A stretch of DNA of 57,730 nt, taken from NCBI GenBank assembly GCA_032117095.1, contig JAULZZ010000081.1:1-57730 (forward strand), given 5' to 3'. This DNA is from REEB470 sp032117095 (GTDB taxonomy: Bacteria; Bacillota; Bacilli; Paenibacillales; YIM-B00363). The notes below the pieces were generated by a model. It searched no databases. It was given only the letters and a program-made list of their open reading frames with translations, and was not told the DNA's origin. Position numbers and translations under genes: made by a program. This document shows, one piece after another, positions 16,075 to 25,700 of the stretch. The stretch's first letter is position 1. Each line of letters starts with the position of its first letter.

Positions 16075-16405
16075 CGGTTCGACGTGCACACGACACGGTG
16101 CCGAAGAAGTGACGCAGGCAATTCGGGAAACGATCACAAAAAAGGGCGCAGATGGTCGCATTCATACGACGCGTACACGGTGCAACGGACGATGTGACGA
16201 CGGCTGTGTCGTGATCGTATACCCCCAAGGGGTATGGTATGGCGGCGTGACGGCCGAAGATGCGGCGTCATGGATGATCGACGACGTACTTTGTGGGCGT
16301 ATCCGCGATACAAAAGCCGTGTACACGTATGACCCTACGCAACACACGATGCAGGCGACAGGCAATTCACCTTCTATTGGAGAGAGGAAAAACAACGATG
16401 CATGA
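16025..16405 (+). CDS. Thioredoxin-like [2Fe-2S] ferredoxin-domain protein
   Basis: This 126-residue protein has the cysteine pattern of thioredoxin-fold [2Fe-2S] ferredoxins: C-x4-C in CNGSTC, then C-x3-C in CNGRC, with a further cysteine in DGCVVIVYP. GVWYGGVTAEDAASWM is the usual C-terminal strand-helix. ATG 16025 follows CAGGAGGAATAAAGG, placing it 50 bp inside the zur frame. It overlaps the next COG0523 gene by eight bases. Small proteins of this type are seen beside cobalamin and COG0523 genes; a role as an electron carrier or metal sensor in the zinc-stress response is inferred only. Confidence 0.7.
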   Translation: MATWNLSGTQQHVLICNGSTCTRHGAEEVTQAIRETITKKGADGRIHTTRTRCNGRCDDGCVVIVYPQGVWYGGVTAEDAASWMIDDVLCGRIRDTKAVYTYDPTQHTMQATGNSPSIGERKNNDA

Positions 16406-17651
16406 AAATACCGCACAGCAAAAGAAAATCATCCCTACACCGCCTCACTTGACACCGATTCCCGTCACCGTACTGAGTGGCTACTTGGGTTCGGGAAAAA
16501 CAACGTTGCTCAACGACATTTTACAAAATCAACAAGGGTACAAAGTGGCGGTCATCGTCAATGACATGAGTGAAGTCAACGTCGATGTCACATTGGTCGA
16601 ACAAGGGGGGCACGTATCCCGCACCGAAGAAACGTTGGTTGAGATGTCGAATGGGTGCATCTGTTGCACGTTGCGCGAAGATTTATTAAAAGAAGTGCAG
16701 GCGTTGGCGACAGACGGCCGATTTGATTATATTTTGATTGAATCCACAGGCATTAGCGAACCGATCCCGATCGCACAAACGTTTTCTTATGCAGACGAAG
16801 AAACCGGCATTGATTTGTCCCCGTACGCACGGCTAGATACGATGGTCACTGTCGTGGACGCATTTCGATTTTGGAAAGATTTTTCCTGTGGGGAAAGTTT
16901 GCTGGACCGCAAGCAAGCCGCCGGGGAAGAGGACACGCGGGAAGTCGTTGATTTGCTTATCGATCAAATCGAATTTTGCAACGTGCTGATCCTCAACAAA
17001 TGCGACCTCGTCGATGAACAACACGTCGCACAACTCGAAGGTTTGCTTCGCACGTTACAACCTGCGGCACACATCATCCGCACCGTGCACGGAAAAGTCG
17101 ATCCAGCCGCCATTTTGAACACACGTTTGTTCGATTTTGAGGCAGCGAGCCAATCCGCAGGATGGCTACAAGTACTCCACCAACCGCATCATACGCCCGA
17201 AACAGAGGAATATGGGATCAGTACTTTTGTATTTCGTAGTCGACGCCCTTTCCATCCGAATCGGTTTGCGCAGTTTTTGTATGACTGGCCTGAGGAAGTC
17301 GTCCGTGCCAAGGGCGTACTTTGGATCGCCACACGCAACGCATGGGCAGGCATGCTGAGTCAGGCGGGGCATTCGATACAGTTGGGCACATCAGGACAAT
17401 GGCTCGCCACGATGCCCCCAGACGAGCGCGAAACATTGCGCCAAGAACAGCCCGAAGCGTTCGACACGTGGCAAGAACCGTATGGGGATCGCCAAACCGA
17501 ACTCGTCATCATTGGCGTGAAGATGGATCGTGCGCAAGTGTACGCACGATTAGAAGAGGCGTTGTTGACGGAGCAAGAAATGCAAAGTGACTGGCATGCG
17601 TTCGTCGATCCATTGCCTGCATGGGTGCAACAAGAAGAACCCGTTTTCTAA
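16398..17651 (+). CDS. COG0523-family GTPase of YciC/ZagA type, second copy
   Basis: This 417-residue protein starts at ATG 16398 (GAGAGGAAAAACAACG upstream). Walker A is GYLGSGKTTL, the metal motif is CICC within SNGCICCTL, and the switch region includes ESTGISEPIPIAQTF. Base recognition is LNKCD and the CobW_C domain includes EEVVRAKGVLWIATR. Length and motifs match the Bacillus YciC (ZagA) group, GTP-dependent zinc chaperones induced by zinc starvation and repressed by Zur. It is the last gene of the operon. Having two unequal COG0523 proteins in one operon suggests different client enzymes. Confidence 0.87.
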   Translation: MHENTAQQKKIIPTPPHLTPIPVTVLSGYLGSGKTTLLNDILQNQQGYKVAVIVNDMSEVNVDVTLVEQGGHVSRTEETLVEMSNGCICCTLREDLLKEVQALATDGRFDYILIESTGISEPIPIAQTFSYADEETGIDLSPYARLDTMVTVVDAFRFWKDFSCGESLLDRKQAAGEEDTREVVDLLIDQIEFCNVLILNKCDLVDEQHVAQLEGLLRTLQPAAHIIRTVHGKVDPAAILNTRLFDFEAASQSAGWLQVLHQPHHTPETEEYGISTFVFRSRRPFHPNRFAQFLYDWPEEVVRAKGVLWIATRNAWAGMLSQAGHSIQLGTSGQWLATMPPDERETLRQEQPEAFDTWQEPYGDRQTELVIIGVKMDRAQVYARLEEALLTEQEMQSDWHAFVDPLPAWVQQEEPVF

Positions 17652-17777
17652 ACAGGCGTGCACGTAGCCTGCGAATCAGGGAGAGCCACATGCAAGGTTA
17701 AGGCACAAAAACATACTTTCCCAAGTTGTGCTGAGGAAAACACTTGAATACAGAGAAAAATAAGGAGACACAAAAAT

Positions 17778-19415
17778 ATGCACAAAAAAGCAAAAAAAAG
17801 CAATAGATTTAAGAATAGTTTCCTGATAACCGCAGTTTTTTTGATCATGGGTACCGCTTGTGCGCCCCAGCAAGAACAAAACAAGACGAGCTCTGCAATA
17901 AAAACACCAAAAGTGCTGACTGTTTCTTGGAACAAGGATGTGGGAGACCTGAATGCGCACACCTATACGCCAAACCAATTTTTTGCACAAGCATCGGTGT
18001 ATGAAGGCTTGTTGAAGTATGGGAAAGACGGAAAAATCGAACCGTCATTGGCGACGTCGTGGCAAATAGAAGAGAATGGAAAAAAGATTACTTTTTCTTT
18101 GCGGAAAGGGGTCAAATTTTCAGATGGGACGCCATTTACCGCCAAAAACGCCAAACGCAATTTCGATGCGATTCTCAAAAACCAGAAAGCCCATGCTTGG
18201 ATGGAAGTGATGAACCAAATTGAAACCACGCAAGCCCCGACAGACGACGTGTTTGTCATTCGCTTAAAAAATGCATATGAACCTGCACTGCAAGAGTTGA
18301 CGTATATTCGACCAGTACGTTTTATGGGGGATGCTGCTTTTCCTGAGGGAGATGACACGAGTAAAGGGTTCAAATCGCCGATTGGGACAGGCCCGTGGAT
18401 GCTCGATACGTATGAAAAGGATAAACAAGCAGTTTTCAAACGCAATCCGTATTACTGGGGGACACCCCCTTCGATCGATGAAATTCGCGTCGTCGTCATT
18501 CCCGATGGCGAAGTACGCGCACTTGCATTGAAAAATGGGGAAATCGACTTGATATACGGCATAGGGTTGATTAACTTGGATACATTTAAGAAACTCAAAG
18601 AGGAGGGGTTATATACTACGAGCGTATCGCCTCCACTTGCGACGCGTACAATGGTACTCAATACAAACCGAGGACCGACGAGCGAGATTGCGGTGCGGCG
18701 TGCTTTGCAATATGGGTTCGATAAAAAAACAATCATCGATTTTCTCTTTCATGGCATCGAGCCACAGGCGGATCAATTGATGTCGCCAAACATTCCCTAT
18801 GTCGATCAAAACATTGCCAACGCATATCCATATGATTTGATAAAGGCAAATGGCATATTAGAAGATGCGGGGTGGCTGATGGATCCCAAAACGCAAATTC
18901 GTCAAAAACAAGGGAAGCCTTTGCAATTGTCGCTACGTTACTTGCGTGCGGACAGTGTGCAGTCCCAGCTGGCGACCTATGTAAAAACAAACTTCAAAAA
19001 AATAGGGGTGGAAATTCTACTGTTGGGAGAGGAAGAACAGCAATTTTGGGACTACGCATTTAAAGGTGATTTTGATATTGTATTTGATGAAACGTGGGGG
19101 GCACCGTACGATCCGCATTCATACTTGTCTGCGATGCGCAAAGATGAGCATTCTAGTTCCAGTTTCCAAGCCCAAAAAGGGCTAGGCATACGCACACAGT
19201 TGCATGCTTGGATTGACCAAGCACTCGTTACGCAAGATGAAATGCAACGGCGCACGTTGTATCGAAATGTGTTGCAAACATTGCAAGACGAAGCCGTATA
19301 TATCCCAATTTCATATCAAGTAAATGTGGCAGTATATGATCCAAAGCGGATTACTTCTTTTCAATTCCCGTCTACCCATTATGAATTCCCATGGCATGCG
19401 ATTGAAAAACAATGA
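17778..19415 (+). CDS. nikA: Nickel- or metallophore-type ABC transporter substrate-binding lipoprotein (NikA/CntA-like)
   Basis: This 545-residue family-5 extracellular binding protein has a lipobox at MGTAC (C28). Conserved NikA-like stretches run along its length: LNAHTYTPNQFFAQASVYEG, KAHAWMEVMNQI, PIGTGPWMLDTYEKD, NPYYWGTPPSIDEI, and near the end ETWGAPYDPHSYLSAMR with DEAVYIPISYQ. This is closer to nickel and opine-metallophore binders than to oligopeptide binders. ATG 17778 follows AATAAGGAGACACAAAAAT. The 126-bp gap from the zinc operon contains only a short CAGGC/GCCTG hairpin without a T-run, so read-through from the zinc promoter is possible. The true ligand (nickel, cobalt or a zinc-metallophore complex) is not decided by sequence. 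Confidence 0.85.
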   Translation: MHKKAKKSNRFKNSFLITAVFLIMGTACAPQQEQNKTSSAIKTPKVLTVSWNKDVGDLNAHTYTPNQFFAQASVYEGLLKYGKDGKIEPSLATSWQIEENGKKITFSLRKGVKFSDGTPFTAKNAKRNFDAILKNQKAHAWMEVMNQIETTQAPTDDVFVIRLKNAYEPALQELTYIRPVRFMGDAAFPEGDDTSKGFKSPIGTGPWMLDTYEKDKQAVFKRNPYYWGTPPSIDEIRVVVIPDGEVRALALKNGEIDLIYGIGLINLDTFKKLKEEGLYTTSVSPPLATRTMVLNTNRGPTSEIAVRRALQYGFDKKTIIDFLFHGIEPQADQLMSPNIPYVDQNIANAYPYDLIKANGILEDAGWLMDPKTQIRQKQGKPLQLSLRYLRADSVQSQLATYVKTNFKKIGVEILLLGEEEQQFWDYAFKGDFDIVFDETWGAPYDPHSYLSAMRKDEHSSSSFQAQKGLGIRTQLHAWIDQALVTQDEMQRRTLYRNVLQTLQDEAVYIPISYQVNVAVYDPKRITSFQFPSTHYEFPWHAIEKQ

Positions 19416-20371
19416 GCGCACAGAAACAACACGTATACAAACTCGTCATTCGCTTTATACAACAAGGGATTCTTTTCATGGGATTATCGTTCGTCTTATT
19501 TGCGATCGTGCGGTGGTTGCCCAGTGATCCCGCTGCTGCTTTTGCACGCGCATCGCATTTGCGCGAAACCCCTGAATTTTTGACACAGCTTCGGGAGATG
19601 ATGCAACTCGAAAAACCTCTTTTGACGCAATGGATTTTGTGGTGGCGAGGGGTGTTGAATCAAGATTTGGGGGTATCGTGGTATACGGGGCGTCCGATTA
19701 GGGACGACCTTGTATCGGCGATGGCACATACTCTTTGGATTGGAGGACAAGCGTGGGTTGGAGCAGTGATGTTGGCGATTCCTACTGCGGTATATAGTGT
19801 GTTGCGTGCGGACCATTGGCAAAGTAAGGTGGCGATGCTTATTTGGCGTATGTGCAGTGCAACACCTCCTGTGGCAATCTCTTTTGCAATGGTGATGGTG
19901 TTCTCTATCGGGTTGAATTGGCTACCCGTGCAAGGGGCACTGACGTGGCACCATAGTATTTTGCCAAGTGTGACGATCATGGTTGGGCTATGGGCGATAT
20001 TCAGTCTTTTTTTGCGGGAGACATTATCTGCTTGCATGAAACATGATGCCGTGATGTACGCACAGATGATGGGGATTTCGCGACGTGTCATTTTGGTGCG
20101 TTTTGTACTTCGTCGCGCTGCCGTTCCATTCATGTCATGTATTGCGTTACAAGCATCCAATGTTTTGTGTGGCGTGTTTGTTGTGGAACATTGGTATGCA
20201 TGGCCAGGATTTGGAAGATATTTTGTGGACGCCGTGCACCATCGCGATTATCCGATTATTCAAGCAGGCATGCTTATGATGGCGGTTATTTTTTTTCTTT
20301 GTAACGGGGGTGCGGAGTGGTGGCGCAAAACATTTGCCAACGACCCGGTATATCTGCGAAGAGACGCATAA
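19412..20371 (+). CDS. nikB: Nickel-type ABC transporter permease NikB
   Basis: This 319-residue membrane protein is of the DppB/NikB type. The first transmembrane segment, GILFMGLSFVLFAIVRWLP, is followed by the family motif LPSDPAAAFAR. The long periplasmic-type loop includes EKPLLTQWILWWRGVLNQDLG. The cytoplasmic EAA-like loop is MMGISRRVILVRFVLRRAA, and the end includes WPGFGRYFVDAVHHRDYP. Its ATG overlaps the stop of nikA by four bases. It pairs with the next gene to form the channel. Confidence 0.87.
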   Translation: MSAQKQHVYKLVIRFIQQGILFMGLSFVLFAIVRWLPSDPAAAFARASHLRETPEFLTQLREMMQLEKPLLTQWILWWRGVLNQDLGVSWYTGRPIRDDLVSAMAHTLWIGGQAWVGAVMLAIPTAVYSVLRADHWQSKVAMLIWRMCSATPPVAISFAMVMVFSIGLNWLPVQGALTWHHSILPSVTIMVGLWAIFSLFLRETLSACMKHDAVMYAQMMGISRRVILVRFVLRRAAVPFMSCIALQASNVLCGVFVVEHWYAWPGFGRYFVDAVHHRDYPIIQAGMLMMAVIFFLCNGGAEWWRKTFANDPVYLRRDA

Positions 20372-21156
20372 CTTTCAGCATCCTTTTATTATGGGTTCTT
20401 CTTGTAGTCGGTTCATTTTGCGTAGAGATGTTTCCGAATGCTGTCCAAGAGTCGAGACTTGAGCAACGTCTGCAAGGACCTTCTTGGGAACATTGGCTTG
20501 GAGTGGATCAACTTGGACGTGACCTGGGCATGCGGTTGCTCCAGGGGGCAAAATACACGATCGGATCCGCTATGGTCGTCGTGGTATGCACGATGTGTGT
20601 CGGCATCCCATTGGGGATGTGGAGTGCGTTTCAACAAGGACGAGTGGACCGATTGCTGATGTCCCTGAGCAACACATTATTAATTATGCCAAGTTTTATT
20701 CTTGCACTGATTCTCTCTTCTTTGACGCCATATCCACAGCTGGCATTATTTTTACCATTATTTACATTTTATACAATGAGTTTTTATCGGGTGGTACGTG
20801 CGTTGACAATGCGCATGTGTGGTGTTGGTCATGTTGTATATGCGCATTTGAGCGGTCATTCCAAACGATGGATTATGGTTGCACACATCTGGCCTTTTTT
20901 AAGGCGTGAAATATTCGTGATCGGATGCGCAGAAATGGGGACCATTATGCTCGTCATTTCTGCGTTGTCGTATTTAGGGATTGGATGGGATGCCGAAACG
21001 GCGGAATGGGGAACGATGTTGCAAGAAGCGCAGAGGGTGATCGCCACGCATCCTTGGGAAATGGTCGTTCCTGCGGGTGCCATCATGGGAGTGTGTTATA
21101 CGTGTTTTTGGGTGAGTGCACGTTGGCACGCAGGATCAAATGAACTTTCAAAATGA
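20317..21156 (+). CDS. nikC: Nickel-type ABC transporter permease NikC
   Basis: The gene encodes 279 residues of the DppC/NikC type. The first membrane segment is ITFSILLLWVLLVVGSF. HWLGVDQLGRDLGMRLLQGA is the strongly conserved entry to the permease domain, and the EAA loop includes LSGHSKRWIMVAHIWPFL. Two tandem GTG codons (20317 and 20320) are the only starts that keep the first membrane segment. The gene overlaps nikB by 55 bp, an unusually long overlap that implies tight translational coupling. Confidence 0.85.
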   Translation: MVAQNICQRPGISAKRRITFSILLLWVLLVVGSFCVEMFPNAVQESRLEQRLQGPSWEHWLGVDQLGRDLGMRLLQGAKYTIGSAMVVVVCTMCVGIPLGMWSAFQQGRVDRLLMSLSNTLLIMPSFILALILSSLTPYPQLALFLPLFTFYTMSFYRVVRALTMRMCGVGHVVYAHLSGHSKRWIMVAHIWPFLRREIFVIGCAEMGTIMLVISALSYLGIGWDAETAEWGTMLQEAQRVIATHPWEMVVPAGAIMGVCYTCFWVSARWHAGSNELSK

Positions 21157-21854
21157 GGGAATGTAAGAATACACGAGTGCATACAGAACGGAGCCATCAT
21201 ACAATGCGCTGGAACGACGTAACGATTCAATGGAATGAGTACAAGAGTCAGACCATTGAAAATGTTCACATGGATGTGCCACGATGTGCATGGGTGGCGT
21301 GTACTGGAGAAAGTGGCTTGGGGAAAAGCGTAACGGCAGCACTTCGTCTAGGAATATTGCCTCACACGGCAAAAGTGATCAAAGGGAATGTTGAATTTTC
21401 AGATGGAAAACGTTATATGCAGCATGAAATGGGATGGATCCCACAAAATATATTTTCTTGTTTGCCCCCGATGGTTCCCTTGCAGAAAGTTCTTCAGACA
21501 TTGCGACTGGAAATTTCCACATTTGTTCGTTGGGCGGAGATGCTACACCTCGATGGGGAAGCCATCTTGTACAAAACACCAGAGCAATGCAGCGGAGGGA
21601 TGATCCAACGTGCGGTGATTGCGTTGACTTTTGCGAGACGTACGCCATGGATTATTGCCGATGAAGCGACATCTGCACTCGATGAAGCGAATCGTTTCGC
21701 AGTAATTCAAGCATTCGAAAAGTATATGCTACAAGAAAAAGCGGGAGTGTTATGGATTACGCATCGTTTGAATGAAGTGTGTGGGAAAGCCACGAAGCGA
21801 TATGAATTTTATCAGTCTGCGGAAGATGTGGTCAGCGTATCTTGCGAGGCATAA
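21153..21854 (+). CDS. nikD: Nickel-type ABC transporter ATPase NikD
   Basis: This ATPase of 233 residues or fewer has Walker A TGESGLGKSV, signature CSGGMIQR, Walker B WIIADEATSALD and the switch segment WITHRLNEV. ATG 21153 overlaps the nikC stop by four bases; an internal ATG at 21204 (MRWNDVTIQW) is the alternative and aligns better with the normal domain start. The C-terminal oligopeptide-binding extension present in many Opp/Dpp ATPases is missing, as in NikD. It energises uptake together with NikE. Confidence 0.82.
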   Translation: MRECKNTRVHTERSHHTMRWNDVTIQWNEYKSQTIENVHMDVPRCAWVACTGESGLGKSVTAALRLGILPHTAKVIKGNVEFSDGKRYMQHEMGWIPQNIFSCLPPMVPLQKVLQTLRLEISTFVRWAEMLHLDGEAILYKTPEQCSGGMIQRAVIALTFARRTPWIIADEATSALDEANRFAVIQAFEKYMLQEKAGVLWITHRLNEVCGKATKRYEFYQSAEDVVSVSCEA

Positions 21855-21907
21855 AGATTTTACGAACATACATCCCATGGATGACGACGAAAATAGGAGG
21901 CGATCTC

Positions 21908-22720
21908 GTGAACATATGCGCTGAGGAAATCACGTGTGTGCGATGGGAACGGGACGAGTCAAGTGGCGAACTGTCTAGAGGCAAGTACGGAGGCGCCATG
22001 AAATCGGTGCAAAATTGGATACGCCGTAGTGTGCCAAGGAATACCACCCCAACCCTGTTAGGTGCTCCGCTTTCTTTTGAAATCGAGGCGGGACAGCGTG
22101 TAGGCATATGTGGACCAAGCGGTGTCGGGAAAACAACTTTGTGGCGTATATTGGCTGGGGGGATGCGCGCACATTGCGGACACGTATACTGGGATGGTAC
22201 AAAACTGGATAATTTGCACAGTCTTCGTATTCGCCATTTACGCAAAAAATTAGGGATTGTTATGCAAAATGTGAAAGAAGCGTTTCATCCTTATTGGACC
22301 ATGCACCGTGCAATGCGAGAAGCATATGCAGGACATGCGCTACAAAATAGAGACGAGGAAAAATTCTTAAAAGAAAGTTTAGAAATGTTGCGTTTGGAAA
22401 CCGCTATTTTGCAAAGATATCCACATGAATGCAGCGGTGGACAACTTCAGAGAATGCAGCTTATCCGCGCGGCAATCCGTCGTCCCACTTTGCTTTTGCT
22501 CGACGAACCTATGAGCCAATTGGATAATTCCACGTTGCAATGTGTGATGGAATATGTTCGAGCGCAATGGTTTATACCCAATGTTACGGTGTTGCTGATT
22601 AGTCATGATTTGTCTATGATGGATGCATGGATGGATCGTATTCTAGAATTGAAGCCGTATCAAGGCGCTGAACCAGCCCTCTTGTGCAAAACCTTGGATA
22701 CAAAGAGGATGTTCTTTTGA
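21908..22720 (+). CDS. nikE: Nickel-type ABC transporter ATPase NikE
   Basis: The gene encodes 270 residues from GTG 21908, chosen because AGGAGG (21895-21900) is ideally placed; the frame is open back to 21842 without signals. Walker A is GPSGVGKTT, the Q-loop lies in GIVMQNVKEAFHP, the signature is CSGGQLQR, Walker B is LLLLDEPMSQLD and the switch is LISHDLSMM. It is the last gene of the nik operon. It is convergent with the large minus-strand gene, with only 29 bases between stops and no recognisable terminator there. Confidence 0.85.
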   Translation: MNICAEEITCVRWERDESSGELSRGKYGGAMKSVQNWIRRSVPRNTTPTLLGAPLSFEIEAGQRVGICGPSGVGKTTLWRILAGGMRAHCGHVYWDGTKLDNLHSLRIRHLRKKLGIVMQNVKEAFHPYWTMHRAMREAYAGHALQNRDEEKFLKESLEMLRLETAILQRYPHECSGGQLQRMQLIRAAIRRPTLLLLDEPMSQLDNSTLQCVMEYVRAQWFIPNVTVLLISHDLSMMDAWMDRILELKPYQGAEPALLCKTLDTKRMFF

Positions 22721-22749
22721 AATGCGCATGAGTATCGCCATGCTCTTCC

Positions 22750-25700
22750 TCATAACGTCTGGGCGATGCGGAAACTGACGTGTTCATCCGCACCACCACG
22801 ATCCCCGATGCGCAGGGCACTCAAACGCACGGTGCTCACATCCGTTTTGAAACTCCCCCCACGCAGTGATTTTTCCCATGTCCGCTCCCACATGTTTCCA
22901 CTCATATCGTATATCCCCAAAAGATTTGGGGTAAGCTGACCGATCGCCGCATTTTTTAATACATCGTACCAAGCAACGGCTTGCGTCGCTGTGCTTATGG
23001 TCGTATTTTCTTTTGCACCACTTGCATATTGTCCCGGCGTCCAGTAGTAGCGGACGAGCGGGGCTGCTTTATTCGTGGGGTCCTGTTCGGTCGTGACGAT
23101 TCGCTCTGTCATGAGGCCCCCCCCACCTGCGGGCGGGGACGATCCGATCCAGCGGGCGGCCATTTCCCACTCAACGTCTGTTGGCAGGCGATACCCTTTG
23201 TTGCCTTCATTGGCGACGACTTGACTCATCGCAGCGACATCTGTCGCATCCTTGAGGATGTTTCCAGCAAGGTCGCGGTAAACAGCGGGAAAATTTTCTG
23301 ATTCAGACATGGCGTTTAGCCAGACAATCATATCCCGCCACGAAACGAAGGTGACCGGTTCAAACTGGGCGTCTGTTGGGGAAGAAACGTTGGAAGTGCT
23401 CCCTTCTTGGCCAGTATACTCAAATACGTAGCCTTCGCTTTCCGCCCAGTTGCGCACGTCATACCATAGCCGATACGACACTTCTGTTTTTCCAATTTTG
23501 AAGTCGGGCAACGTCACAGGCACGAGCGCATCATTCATCCCGAGCGGAAACATCGTGACCTTCGAAGCGGGAACGATAGCGTACGCCGAAGACAAACTCG
23601 CTAAAAACGCTTTATCTACTGTTGTATTCAGGGGAATACTGTTGGATACGGGGGAGATATTCGTCGGGACTGTAGACAGAACTTGGATGTCAAGGGATAA
23701 GTTAAGTGTTTTCGGGAACGTCGCCACAATCTTTTTGGTGGCACTATCATAGGTGACAGAAGAGGCATTTTTGATCTCAAAAACAGGGGGTGTCGTCATC
23801 GCAAACAAGTAAGGGGGGGTGACGGTAAATTCGGCGGTATACACCGTATCTCCCTTGAACGGCTCGTATTCTGAGGAACCAGGTTTTTTGGTTACCTCAT
23901 TCGCCCCTATTTTCCATGTGATGTCGCTACTCGTCCACCCATCGAGATTTGTAATTTTCCCTTGCGGTGTAAAGAAGGCACGTGGTTTTACTAATAATAA
24001 TTCAATTTTTGTTGATTTGGGGACGGGTTTCACCGTATTGCGTGCTTTTGTAGGCGCAAATGTCGCAGTGACCGTGGATGACTCCGCCGTATAGGCACTG
24101 GTTTTGGCGGCAGGTACTGTAAAAAAACCATTGGTTGTGCCGATAAGTGTAAATCCTTTTGTAGGCACAATGGTGATCGTCGCCTCGTATGTTTTTTCGG
24201 CATCGAATTTCCCATCCGCAGTGAAATCGCCTTTCCATGCGATTGTCCCCGCAAATGCTTTGGTACTCGTGATTTTTGTTGTAGGCTTGGCATCTGTTTT
24301 TGGCGGTATGATCGAAATGGTGCCGTTCTCAATTGTTTTTTCAGTTTCGGGAAACGTCGCTTCAACAAATAAACGCGTGTCTACGGAATAATCTTTCTTT
24401 TCGCTATGTGAAACAGCCACAGCATCCTTGACGAGGAGTGAATTTGCAGAAATATATGGGGTGTATCCAGCGACTGGGGTGAGGATGATTTTTGCCGTAT
24501 ACGTCGTTTCTGGAGCGAATTTTTTTGAAATTTTGGGCAATGCGGGATTCCACTTCACGGTTGCGGTATATAGAGGTGCTCCTGTATTGGGGTCAGGGAT
24601 GAGGACGGAATCTGGGGGTGTTAAGCCCGCAGACGGTACAAATCCCAAGTCAATCGTGTTTTGTACAGAGGCTGTTTTGGGGAACGTGGCGCTGAATGTT
24701 AAGATGTCTGGCGTATGGGTCGTTGTCGTCGCCCCAGCAACAGAAAAATAATCATTCGGCAAAGCAGTGGCACTATATCCATTTTTTAATACGAGTTGAA
24801 ATGTTGCGGTATAACTCGTGTTGGGATCGAAAGTTTTGCCATTTTTTAATGCCGGTGCCCAACTCACGAGCGACGTATATTGTTCGGTTTCGATGAACAA
24901 AACGGCGTCTTCACCGTATACAGGAGAGGGGATAGCGATGGTTTTGACCAGTGTATTGGGGGTATCGGTCTTGTATGGGCGGATGCCGACAGCAGACTGT
25001 TTTGCATTGAACTGTACATAATCGGTCTCAGAAATCGCATATTTATTCGTGTTATAAGATCCGCCACGGACTTCTCTGTAGTTCACACTCGTTGGGTGTT
25101 GCGAAAATAAAAATTCCGCTACATTCCCTGATATATCAAATAAATTGGCTTTGTTCATCCGTAAACTTTTGGATAACTGGGTTTTTGTGGCATTTTTTGC
25201 TGTCCAACTCACTGCGTTGCTATCCGTACTCGAAGTGGCGCCACTCGCATACGAGGAGGGCGTCCAATAGTAGGGAGTCCCTCCTTCGCGGGTCTTTATT
25301 TTTTCAGTTGCCAAATCTCCTTGCAGGGAATTGGTCGATCCGAGCCATCGCGCCGTGACCTCCCACTCGATGTTCGTGGGCAGACGATACCCGTTTTCAA
25401 TCGATTGCACGACGTTGTCTTGTTGTACCATCGAAGCATTCCGCAAAACATTGCCACTCTTGTCGCGATATACGGGATTTAGGCGATGAATTTCTGACCA
25501 CGCATTGAGCCACACGATGGCGTCGCGCCAAGCAATATTCGTCACGGGCTGACCGAACACGATACCAGGTTTTTCACCGCCAATGCCCGTATTTCCTTCG
25601 GTCCCAGCATTGCTAAATGTATATTTTTCCGATCGACTCTCTGCGATTTGACGTACGCTGTACCAGAGCCAGTACGGCAATTCCGTTTCTCCAACACGAA

